Source of the DNA: a virus
Reading direction: 5' to 3' (one strand)
IMG/VR virus record: IMGVR_UViG_3300030419_000290
Coordinates: 1 to 22,743 of that record
DNA length: 22,743 bases
Position 1 is the stretch's first letter; each line of letters opens with the position of its first letter. Under the pieces are notes generated by a model, which ran no database searches, was not told where the DNA came from, and saw nothing but the letters and a program-made list of their open reading frames with translations. Of the stretch, positions 6,756 through 12,747 are shown piece after piece. Made by a program: the position numbers and the translations under genes.

Positions 6756-6922
6756 TGGAAAATAAAAAACCTGATGTTATACAAGTAGAGTATGATGATA
6801 AAAAGAAAGTTATATATGTTAATAAAGATAAACAAACTATATTGTGGACTGTGTATCATACAATATTAGCATTAGAATTATTAGCAATTATTATTATAGA
6901 AGGGATTGAATTATTAAGATGA
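6755..6922 (+). CDS. 55-aa membrane protein between nrdA and nrdB
   Basis: A short gene exactly bridges the two reductase genes: its ATG overlaps the nrdA stop (TAATG at 6753-6757) and its TGA overlaps the nrdB start (ATGA at 6919-6922). The protein has a soluble, charged N-terminal half (VEYDDKKKVIYVNKDKQ) and one hydrophobic span at about 29-47 (ILWTVYHTILALELLAIIII). It looks like a single-pass membrane protein with an N-terminal cytoplasmic domain. I do not recognise it. Its placement between subunits of one enzyme suggests coupled expression and possibly a tether or regulator, which is speculative. Confidence 0.6.
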   Translation: MENKKPDVIQVEYDDKKKVIYVNKDKQTILWTVYHTILALELLAIIIIEGIELLR

Positions 6923-7872
6923 GTTTATTTAAAGATAGATTATACTATAAACCATTTGATTATGAATGGGCGTTTGAATCATACGATACTATGCAAAAGA
7001 TGCACTGGCTTCCTAGTGAAGTTCCACTACACGAAGATATAAGAGACTGGAATGAAAGACTTACTAAAGAAGAGAAGAATTTAATTAATCAAATATTAAA
7101 ATTCTTTACTCAAGGTGATGTAGATATAGCTAAAGCATACTTAGATAATTATATTCCTAAGTTTAAACCACCTGAAGTTAGAATGATGTTGTCTGCTTTT
7201 GCTACAGCAGAAGCTAATCACGCTCACGCTTATGCTTTACTTAATGATACTATAGGTGAGCCTGAATTGTTAGACTTTAAAGCATTTCAAGAATACAAAG
7301 AGATGGCAGATAAACACGAATATTTATTTAAAGATAAAGGAAAAGGTATTCAAGGTTTAGCTAGAGAGATAGCTTGTTTTTCTGCATTTGGAGAAGGACT
7401 ACAACTGTTCGCTTCATTTGTTATGCTACTTAACTTTCAAAGATATGGTAGAATGAAAGGTATGTGTCAAATAGTTACTTGGTCTATTAGAGATGAAACA
7501 CATCACGTTGAAAGTATGATTAAATTATTTAAAACATTGGTAAAAGAAAACCCGAATATTTGGACAGAAAAATTTAAAGCAAGTATCTATCAAACAGCTA
7601 GAGATATGGTAGACCTAGAAGATAAATTTATAGACTTGGCTTTTAGTATGGGTGGTATTAGAGGACTAAGTGCTGATGAAGTTAAAAAATATATAAGATA
7701 TATAGCGGATAGAAGATTACTACAGCTATCATTAAAACCTAATTATGGAGTTAAAGATAACCCTTTGGGTTGGTTAGATTGGGTATTGAATGGTGTAGAA
7801 CACGCTAATTTCTTTGAGAATAGAGCAACAGAATACAATAAAGGAACTATCACGGGTAAACTTTGGAACTAA
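6919..7872 (+). CDS. nrdB: ribonucleoside-diphosphate reductase beta subunit (class I)
   Basis: Small subunit (317 aa) holding the dimetal site and radical. The first ligand helix has E98-x-x-H101-x-x-x-Y105 (AEANHAHAYALL), matching E115, H118 and radical Tyr122 of E. coli NrdB. The second set is E159 (FGEGLQLF) and E193-x-x-H196 (RDETHHVESM), matching E204, E238 and H241. The Asp ligand is D67 or D69 (TQGDVDIAKAYL). The retained Tyr argues for a tyrosyl-radical class I enzyme. The C-terminus (NFFENRATEY...GKLWN) is short. The 3' end is shared with a candidate promoter and an imperfect hairpin. Confidence 0.96.
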   Translation: MSLFKDRLYYKPFDYEWAFESYDTMQKMHWLPSEVPLHEDIRDWNERLTKEEKNLINQILKFFTQGDVDIAKAYLDNYIPKFKPPEVRMMLSAFATAEANHAHAYALLNDTIGEPELLDFKAFQEYKEMADKHEYLFKDKGKGIQGLAREIACFSAFGEGLQLFASFVMLLNFQRYGRMKGMCQIVTWSIRDETHHVESMIKLFKTLVKENPNIWTEKFKASIYQTARDMVDLEDKFIDLAFSMGGIRGLSADEVKKYIRYIADRRLLQLSLKPNYGVKDNPLGWLDWVLNGVEHANFFENRATEYNKGTITGKLWN

Positions 7873-7881
7873 AGTGCCCGT
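7852..7881 (+). other. imperfect hairpin overlapping the end of nrdB
   Basis: ACGGG at 7852-7856 pairs with CCCGT at 7877-7881, and ACTTT at 7860-7864 pairs with AAAGT at 7871-7875, around a GGAACT loop. Four T residues end at 7884. It could be a weak terminator or an RNase III-type processing site. It overlaps the proposed promoter, so the two readings compete. No folding energy was computed. Confidence 0.35.
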
Positions 7882-7891
7882 TTTAGAAGAA
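7869..7891 (+). promoter_or_regulatory. candidate phage RNA polymerase promoter, site 2 (phi6.5 position)
   Basis: TAAAGTGCCCGTTTTAGAAG is followed by A, with presumed start G at 7886. It shares 18 of 20 bases (AAAGT...AGAAGA) with the element at 22670. It begins within the nrdB stop codon and lies immediately before the gp6.5-like gene, the place where T7 carries phi6.5. The TAGAAGA end resembles the SP6 promoter start region. The upstream hairpin gives a terminator or processing-site alternative. Confidence 0.55.
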
Positions 7892-7895
7892 TTAT

Positions 7896-8081
7896 ATGGC
7901 AAAAAACAACGAAGAAGATTTAGTTTTACCTATTAAATCAGAAGATTTGGTAAAACTTTTGAATAATGTATACCCTGAAAAGTCACCTAATTTAAAAGAT
8001 GATACTAAGACTATTTATTTTAAAGCAGGTCAAAGGGACGTAGTACGATTCATAAACACACTTAAAGAGAGGACTAAATAA
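7896..8081 (+). CDS. hypothetical protein (61 aa), gp6.5-like position
   Basis: Small soluble protein heading the virion gene block. The segment LPIKSEDLVKLLNNVYPEKSP followed by a stretch ending KAGQRDVVRFINTL suggests a compact helical fold. It reads like the short conserved protein found ahead of the portal region in T7-like phages (T7 gene 6.5 location), though I cannot confirm homology without a search. There is no strong Shine-Dalgarno before ATG-7896; if transcription starts at the candidate promoter, the leader is only about ten bases (GAAGAATTAT). The next gene follows after two bases. Confidence 0.65.
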   Translation: MAKNNEEDLVLPIKSEDLVKLLNNVYPEKSPNLKDDTKTIYFKAGQRDVVRFINTLKERTK

Positions 8082-8083
8082 CT

Positions 8084-8305
8084 ATGTGTATTGCATCAAA
8101 AGCACCACCTGCTCCAATTCAAAGAGCACCTGCTCAGGTTGCTTCAAGAATGGAAGAAGTAGTGGAGAAGCCGATAGAGTTAGTAACAGCAGATAAAGAT
8201 GTTAAGAAGAAAAAGAAAATAGCAGGTAAAACTGGGACACAGGCTCTACAAACTGGCTTAGGTATTAATACGACTGGTACAAGTTCAGGCGTATCATATT
8301 CATAA
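8084..8305 (+). CDS. Met-Cys small virion protein, gp6.7/gp7.3-like (73 aa)
   Basis: Starts Met-Cys-Ile and continues with a Pro/Ala-rich stretch (APPAPIQRAPAQVASR), a Lys cluster (KDVKKKKKIAGK), and a Gly/Thr/Ser tail ending TSSGVSYS. T7 gp6.7 also begins Met-Cys and has a Pro-rich, then charged, low-complexity sequence; T7 gp7.3 is Lys-rich with a Gly/Ser tail. Both are small virion proteins encoded before the portal, the same place as here. A role as a minor ejected or tail-assembly protein is therefore inferred. A related arrangement recurs in the protein encoded at 10744-10938. Confidence 0.6.
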   Translation: MCIASKAPPAPIQRAPAQVASRMEEVVEKPIELVTADKDVKKKKKIAGKTGTQALQTGLGINTTGTSSGVSYS

Positions 8306-8316
8306 TAAGGATATAA

Positions 8317-9894
8317 ATGGCAACTAAAAAGAGCAACGAAACAATGCTACAGGTAAACCCTACAGCAAAAGAACGATATTTAAAATTAAAAGATAAAAGA
8401 GAAATGTTCGTTGATAGAGCTCAAGAGTGTAGTGAACTTACAATATCTTCTTTAATCCCAACAGACGGACACAATCATTCCGCAAAAATATACAATCCCT
8501 TCCAATCGGTAGGAGCTAGAGGTGTAAACAATTTAGCCTCTAAGTTACTTCTTTTATTACTCCCACCAAATTCCCCATTTTTTAGACTATCCGTTAGCGG
8601 AAGAACAAAAGAAGAACTTGACCAAAATAAAGAAATGAAATCTGAAATAGAAAAATCTTTAGCAAATATTGAAAGAGAAGTTTCTAAAAAGATTGAAGAG
8701 TTAGCTTTAAGAGTTAGTGTATTTGAAGCTCTTAAACATTTAATAGTATCAGGAAATGTATTAACTTATCTTCCTAAAAAAGGAACGATGAGAGTATTTC
8801 CTATTACTCATTATGTATGTAATAGAGATGCGTCAGGAAATATATTAGAAATAGTTATTAAAGAAAGTGTTAGTCCTTTAAGTTTAGATTCAGATGTTAG
8901 AAATTTGGTAATACAAGATGCTGATTATAAAAAAGATGAAGATGTAGAATTGTATACACATATTTATAAATTAGGAGATGGAAAATTTTATATATGTCAA
9001 GAAGTAAATGGAATTAAAATTCCTGATTCAATAGGTACATATCCTGAAGACCGACTTCCTTATTCAGCTTTAAGAATGGTTAGAATTGATGGTGAAGATT
9101 ACGGAAGAGGTTATGTAGAAGAATTTTTAGGAGACCTTAAATCATTAGAAGGATTGTCTCAAGCACTTGTTGAAAGTGCGGCGGCTTCTTCTAAAGTAGT
9201 ATTTATGGTAAGACCTAATTCTGTAACTAAGAAAAGAGATTTAGCTTTAACTAGAAATGGTGATATTATTACTGGTTCAGAAGAAGATGTATCTGTATTA
9301 CAAGCACAGAAACAATATGATTTACAAGTAGTAGAAAGAAGTATAGCAAAATTAGAAGAGAGAATGTCTTATGCTTTCTTATTACATACAGCAATTCAAA
9401 GAGATGCTGAAAGAGTTACTGCTCAAGAAATTAGATATATGGCTGAGCAATTAGAAACAGCTATGGGTGGAGTATACTCATTATTATCACAAGAGTTTCA
9501 ACTTCCATTAGTTAAAATACTAATGAAACGTATGCAAGAATCAAAAGAAATTCCTGCATTACCTAAAAATTCAGTTAAGCCTACAATTATTACAGGTATT
9601 GAAGCATTAGGTAGAGGAAATGATTTACAAAAATTAAGAGAATTTGTGGCTGAGTTAGGTAATCTAGCTCAGATGAATCCACAAGTAGTTCAATCATTAA
9701 ATGAATCTGATTTAATTAAACGTATTGCTACAAGTTTAGGAATAGAGATGGAAGGTTTAATTAAAAGTGAAGAACAATTAGCGGCTGAACAAGAAGCACA
9801 GCAACAGCAAATGCAACAACAACAAATGATGCAGATGGCTGAGAAAGCTGTAGCTCCTGTGGCAAGTAATATGACTAAGCCACAACCACAATAA
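8317..9894 (+). CDS. portal protein / head-tail connector (gp8-like)
   Basis: 525 aa, close to T7 gp8 (536 aa). The N-terminal part (KERYLKLKDKREMFVDRAQE, then PFQSVGARGVNNLASKLLLLLLPPNSPFFRL) is characteristic of T7-like connectors, as is RDAERVTAQEIRYMAEQLETAMGGVYS in the clip/crown region. Twelve copies would form the ring through which DNA is packaged and ejected. The C-terminus is a Gln/Met-rich low-complexity tail (from about residue 488), which is likely flexible. AAGGA at 8307-8311 precedes ATG-8317. The gene is followed by scaffold and capsid genes, as in T7. Confidence 0.95.
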   Translation: MATKKSNETMLQVNPTAKERYLKLKDKREMFVDRAQECSELTISSLIPTDGHNHSAKIYNPFQSVGARGVNNLASKLLLLLLPPNSPFFRLSVSGRTKEELDQNKEMKSEIEKSLANIEREVSKKIEELALRVSVFEALKHLIVSGNVLTYLPKKGTMRVFPITHYVCNRDASGNILEIVIKESVSPLSLDSDVRNLVIQDADYKKDEDVELYTHIYKLGDGKFYICQEVNGIKIPDSIGTYPEDRLPYSALRMVRIDGEDYGRGYVEEFLGDLKSLEGLSQALVESAAASSKVVFMVRPNSVTKKRDLALTRNGDIITGSEEDVSVLQAQKQYDLQVVERSIAKLEERMSYAFLLHTAIQRDAERVTAQEIRYMAEQLETAMGGVYSLLSQEFQLPLVKILMKRMQESKEIPALPKNSVKPTIITGIEALGRGNDLQKLREFVAELGNLAQMNPQVVQSLNESDLIKRIATSLGIEMEGLIKSEEQLAAEQEAQQQQMQQQQMMQMAEKAVAPVASNMTKPQPQ

Positions 9895-9909
9895 TAAAAG
9901 GAAAATAAA

Positions 9910-10677
9910 ATGGTAGAACAAGTAGAAGTTAAACAAGCTGAAACTACTGCTGAGAAACCAGTGGAAGAGAATAAGCCTACACAAAGTAAGCCTGAAGGTT
10001 TGCCTGAAAAATTCAACTCAGTTGAAGAATTAGTCAAATCATATTCAGAGTTAGAGAAAAAACTTGGTGAGCAATCTCAACCAAAGGAATCAGTAGACCC
10101 AGTTTCAAAGACTGAAGTAAAAGAAGAAACAAAAGAAGAACAACCTAAATCTGATTTAGATATTGCTACAAAAGCAGTAGATAGTGCAGGTTTAAATATG
10201 GATTCTCTAGCAGAAGAATATGCTAAAGAGGGTAAACTTGCTGATAAGTCTTATCAATCATTAGAAAAAGCAGGAATACCAAAAGAGTATGTGGACAGAT
10301 TTATTGCAGGACAACAAGCAATAGCTGACCAACAATCAGCGTCAGTTAAAAATATGGTTGGCGGAGCTGAATCATATGATGCTATGTCTGAATGGGCTAG
10401 TAATAATTTATCTGAAACTGAAAAACAGGCTTATAATACAGCAGTAAACAGTAAAGATTTAGAAGCTGTTAAGTTAGCTGTAGTAGGTCTTAAAGCAAGA
10501 TATGCACAAGCTACAGGAAGTGAACCTAAATTAGTAGAAGGTAAAGCATCTCCTAGTGGTGAACAAGGTTTTGATTCTTGGGCTCAGGTAACACAAGCTA
10601 TGTCTGACCCTAGATATTCTAAAGACCCTGCTTATCAAGCTGAAGTTAAAAATAAACTAGCTAATAGTAAGATATAA
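9910..10677 (+). CDS. scaffolding protein (gp9-like)
   Basis: 255 aa, acidic, with long charged low-complexity stretches in the N-terminal third (EVKQAETTAEKPVEENKPTQ and SVDPVSKTEVKEETKEEQPK). A conserved-looking segment follows (PEGLPEKFNSVEELVKSYSELEKKLGEQ), then a helical C-terminal half with VDRFIAGQQAIADQ and DPRYSKDPAYQAEVKNKL. The composition, size and position between portal and capsid fit the T7-type scaffold that directs capsid assembly and is lost from mature heads. AAAGGA at 9897-9902 supports the start. Confidence 0.88.
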   Translation: MVEQVEVKQAETTAEKPVEENKPTQSKPEGLPEKFNSVEELVKSYSELEKKLGEQSQPKESVDPVSKTEVKEETKEEQPKSDLDIATKAVDSAGLNMDSLAEEYAKEGKLADKSYQSLEKAGIPKEYVDRFIAGQQAIADQQSASVKNMVGGAESYDAMSEWASNNLSETEKQAYNTAVNSKDLEAVKLAVVGLKARYAQATGSEPKLVEGKASPSGEQGFDSWAQVTQAMSDPRYSKDPAYQAEVKNKLANSKI

Positions 10678-10678
10678 T

Positions 10679-10741
10679 ATGAAAAAGAAAAAAAAGAAAA
10701 AAGATAAAAAGAAGAAAAAAAATAAGAAAAAGAAAAAATAA
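10679..10741 (+). CDS. 20-aa polylysine mini-ORF
   Basis: ATG one base after the scaffold stop codon opens a frame of 20 codons: Met, seven Lys, Asp, five Lys, Asn, five Lys, then TAA. Its stop is two bases before the next ATG (10744), so it tiles perfectly into the gene row. Seventeen of 20 residues are Lys, coded by AAA and AAG in a nearly pure A/G tract. It could be a DNA- or RNA-binding peptide, a translational attenuator, or just a purine-rich spacer. There is no clear Shine-Dalgarno. The frame is certain; translation is not. Confidence 0.4.
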   Translation: MKKKKKKKDKKKKKNKKKKK

Positions 10742-10743
10742 TT

Positions 10744-10938
10744 ATGTGTATAGGTAGTAAAAGTAGTCAAACAATGATTAAAGCTAAAGAACCGACAGCT
10801 AAAAAAACAACAAAGAAAAGAAATGTTGGCACTGTAAGCGAAACTACTACCTCATCACCTGATAAGAAAATTGCTAAATTAAATAATACTTCAGGAATGA
10901 GTAATTATGATACAGGTAGCAATCTTAATATAACATAG
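10744..10938 (+). CDS. second Met-Cys small protein, gp6.7/gp7.3-like (64 aa)
   Basis: Starts MCIGSKS, like MCIASKA of the protein encoded at 8084. It has a Lys/Thr-rich core (KAKEPTAKKTTKKRNVGT), a Ser/Thr-rich stretch and a C-terminus YDTGSNLNIT, recalling the short GINI-type ending of T7 gp7.3. Low complexity, probably disordered, and basic. The resemblance to the 8084 protein at both ends suggests related or analogous minor virion proteins. It lies between scaffold and capsid genes, a place with no gene in T7. Its stop codon abuts the 143-base capsid leader. Confidence 0.6.
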   Translation: MCIGSKSSQTMIKAKEPTAKKTTKKRNVGTVSETTTSSPDKKIAKLNNTSGMSNYDTGSNLNIT

Positions 10939-11081
10939 TTGTGCAACCTTTATAGGTGGCAACTGCCAAGTAAATAAGTATATTATCTTTACCTTCCTGC
11001 GGGAAGACAATTTAGTATAAGAAGCTGAAAATACAAGGCTTTTATTAACAACAATAACCATAAATTCAAAGGAGAATAATT
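10939..11081 (+). promoter_or_regulatory. capsid gene leader with hairpins and a possible promoter
   Basis: The longest clearly non-coding gap before a late gene. CTTCC at 10993-10997 pairs with GGAAG at 11002-11006 around a TGCG loop. AGTTG at 10937-10941 can pair with CAACT at 10960-10964, with ACC/GGT inside. GTGCAACCTTTATAGG at 10941-10956 is a poor match to the repeated promoter-like element, with a T7-like TATAGG start. CAAAGGAG just before ATG-11082 is one of the strongest ribosome binding sites in the window, as expected for the major capsid gene. Confidence 0.4.
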
Positions 11082-12059
11082 ATGGCAAACGCAACACCAG
11101 TTTCCGTTGGTAAGATAAATAAAGCGGGAACAGAAGATGCACTGTTTTTAAAAGTTTTTGCGGGGGAAGTTCTTACTTCTTTTGACAGAGCTTCTAAGAC
11201 AACAGGGCAAGAGATGGTTCGTTCTATCTCAAGTGGTAAGAGTGCAACATTTCCAGTAATGGGAAGAATTGATGCGGCTTATCATACAGCAGGAGCAGAA
11301 ATTACTGGTTCTGATGTAAACCACAACGAAAAGGTTATTACAATTAATGACCTTTTAATATCTTCAGTATTTTTATCAAATATTGAGGAAGCAAAAAATC
11401 ATTGGGACGTAAGAAGTGCGTACTCTGCTGAAATCGGTAGAGCTTTAGCTTTCGTTAAAGACAAGCACGTTTTACAAACTATTGGTTTAGCGTCACAAGC
11501 GGCGGCAAACGTATCTGATACTGGATATGGTGCAGGTTCAACTGTGACAAATACCGACATCGCTAATGCGACTGCGGCTACAAGTGCTAATGGGTTTATC
11601 ACAGCATTATTTGACTGTGCTAAAAACTTAGATAACAACTACGTTCCTGCGGAAGGTAGAAAATGTTTCTTAGACCCTGAAATGTACTACAAGTTAGCTA
11701 ATGCAACTAATGCTATTAACGTAGACTTTAGTGGTAAAGGCTCAATCGCAGAAGGTAGAGTTCAGAAAATAGCAGGTATTGAATTAGTACCTATGGCTCA
11801 TTTTGTGAAAGATGATGTAGGAACTTCAGACGTTGATGCAGGTCAAACAGCTACAGGTGGTACACCTCAATCTGTGAACTTGACAAACTACGAAGGTCTT
11901 GTATCTCACCCTTCAGCAGTTGGTACTGTTAAACTTATGGACTTGGCTGTTGAGTCAGAATATGACATCAGAAGACAAGGTACATTAATGGTCGCTAAAT
12001 ATGCTATGGGACACGGCGTTCTTAGACCTGAAGCGGCTGTAGGAATTAAAGAAGCGTAA
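11082..12059 (+). CDS. major capsid protein (gp10A-like)
   Basis: 325 aa, HK97-fold capsid of the T7 type. ALFLKVFAGEVLTSFDRASKTT, MVRSISSGKSATFPVMGR, HNEKVITINDLL and the C-terminal block VGTVKLMDLAVESEYDIRRQ...AKYAMGHGVLRPEAA align by eye with T7 gp10A. A strong ribosome binding site precedes it and an intrinsic terminator follows it, matching the highly expressed T7 gene 10 / Tphi arrangement. Codon use includes more GC-ending codons (ggc, gac, gcg) than the neighbours, consistent with high expression. I see no slippery site for a gp10B-type frameshift at the 3' end. Confidence 0.97.
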   Translation: MANATPVSVGKINKAGTEDALFLKVFAGEVLTSFDRASKTTGQEMVRSISSGKSATFPVMGRIDAAYHTAGAEITGSDVNHNEKVITINDLLISSVFLSNIEEAKNHWDVRSAYSAEIGRALAFVKDKHVLQTIGLASQAAANVSDTGYGAGSTVTNTDIANATAATSANGFITALFDCAKNLDNNYVPAEGRKCFLDPEMYYKLANATNAINVDFSGKGSIAEGRVQKIAGIELVPMAHFVKDDVGTSDVDAGQTATGGTPQSVNLTNYEGLVSHPSAVGTVKLMDLAVESEYDIRRQGTLMVAKYAMGHGVLRPEAAVGIKEA

Positions 12060-12085
12060 TAGTTTCTTTATTACACTAATAGATT

Positions 12086-12108
12086 AGGGGGATTAACGTC
12101 CCCCTTTT
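12086..12108 (+). terminator. intrinsic terminator after the capsid gene (Tphi position)
   Basis: AGGGGGA (12086-12092) pairs with TCCCCCT (12099-12105) around a TTAACG loop, followed by T residues (through 12108). This is a compact GC-rich hairpin with a U-run, 27 bases past the capsid stop codon, the position of Tphi in T7. The right arm can also pair with the hsp20 ribosome binding site downstream. Confidence 0.8.
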
Positions 12109-12124
12109 CTACTTATAATAACTT

Positions 12125-12149
12125 CAAGATATGCCTAGTGGGTATCTTG
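12125..12149 (+). promoter_or_regulatory. hairpin in the hsp20 leader
   Basis: CAAGATA (12125-12131) pairs with TATCTTG (12143-12149), with CC/GG inside and a TAGT loop. It lies between the terminator and the hsp20 start. Together with possible pairing of CCCCCTTT (12100-12107) and AAAGGGGG (12165-12172), it would form a closed leader structure covering the ribosome binding site. Structure is inferred by eye. Confidence 0.4.
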
Positions 12150-12176
12150 ATTAACTCGCCTAAGAAAGGGGGAAAT

Positions 12177-12572
12177 ATGACACTAGACTTAACACCATTC
12201 CGAGCTTTTTCGGTAGGTTTTGATGACCTATTTGATGAGCTTAGAAGTTTTAAGACAGTTGGTTATCCACCATATAACATTGAAAGAATGTCAGATGGTT
12301 TGTATAACATTTCAATGGCTGTTGCAGGGTTTTCAAAAGATGACCTTACAATTTCTGTTAAAGAAAATGTCTTAAAAGTAAAAGGAAAGAAAGAAAGTAA
12401 AGAGAAAGATTATCTTTACAAAGGTATTGGTGAAAGGTCTTTTGAACAATCATTTAAACTTGCTGAATTTACGGAAGTAAAAGAAGTTAAGTTAGAAGAT
12501 GGTGTTCTAAACATTTCTTTGATTCAGAATTTACCTGAAGAGAAGAAAGAAAAGACAATCAAAATATCTTAA
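12177..12572 (+). CDS. small heat-shock protein, Hsp20/IbpA family
   Basis: 131-aa alpha-crystallin-type chaperone that holds unfolding proteins. PPYNIERMSDGLYNISMAVAGF (31-52), then DDLTISVKENVLKVKG, YLYKGIGERSFEQSFKLAE (79-97) and LEDGVLNISL (106-115, the GVL signature) follow E. coli IbpA closely. The C-terminal I128-K-I130 is the I-x-I motif used in oligomer assembly. I chose ATG-12177 because AAAGGGGG lies just before it; an in-frame GTG at 12138 falls inside the leader hairpin. The gene replaces the direct capsid-to-tail-tube junction of T7, suggesting a role in virion assembly or host stress. Hsp20 genes are known in marine phages. Confidence 0.93.
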   Translation: MTLDLTPFRAFSVGFDDLFDELRSFKTVGYPPYNIERMSDGLYNISMAVAGFSKDDLTISVKENVLKVKGKKESKEKDYLYKGIGERSFEQSFKLAEFTEVKEVKLEDGVLNISLIQNLPEEKKEKTIKIS

Positions 12573-12581
12573 TAACAAAGT

Positions 12582-12605
12582 CTAGGGGGGAGAAATCCCC
12601 TCTAG
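12582..12605 (+). terminator. hairpin after hsp20, possible terminator
   Basis: CTAGGGGGG (12582-12590) pairs with CCCCTCTAG (12597-12605), nine pairs with one G-U, around an AGAAAT loop. The following sequence (TTAATTTAAT) is only a broken T-run, so termination may be partial or the hairpin may protect the upstream message. It is ten bases past the hsp20 stop codon. Confidence 0.55.
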
Positions 12606-12632
12606 TTAATTTAATAGAGGATATAAATAATA

Positions 12633-12743
12633 ATGATAAATAAAATAACAGAAATTATGTTAGAAGCAAAACACTTTTGGAATGAACATAAAAAAGTAAG
12701 TATTGCTTTTGCAATAATTTTATTAATAGCAATAATAATATAA
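12633..12743 (+). CDS. 36-aa tail-anchored membrane protein
   Basis: Short frame in the gap between hsp20 and tail tube A. It has an amphipathic charged N-terminus (INKITEIMLEAKHFWNEHKK) followed by a C-terminal hydrophobic span of about 15 residues (VSIAFAIILLIAIII). GAGGA lies about 12 bases before the ATG. The stop codon is four bases before the tail-tube start. The design (positive, soluble N-terminus and one membrane helix) could fit a small holin-like or envelope peptide, but no family is recognised and no endolysin is nearby. It could be spurious in AT-rich DNA, though the spacing argues for a gene. Confidence 0.5.
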   Translation: MINKITEIMLEAKHFWNEHKKVSIAFAIILLIAIII

Positions 12744-12747
12744 TATA

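Noticed and set aside
8571-8590. TTCCCCATTTTTTAGAC as a further promoter copy
   Set aside because: CCCC and TAG are present but the spacing is three bases too long, so it does not align with the other sites; it lies in portal coding sequence.
9783-9837. CAA/CAG-rich repeat
   Set aside because: It encodes the Gln/Met-rich low-complexity tail of the portal protein, common in connectors; no separate DNA repeat function is indicated.
12138-12176. GTG start extending hsp20 by 13 residues
   Set aside because: The GTG falls inside a hairpin and has no ribosome binding site, whereas AAAGGGGG precedes ATG-12177, and Hsp20 homology needs no extension.
12596-12606. TCCCCTCTAGT as another promoter copy
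   Set aside because: Spacing from CCCC to TAG is one base short, and the bases form the right arm of the post-hsp20 hairpin.
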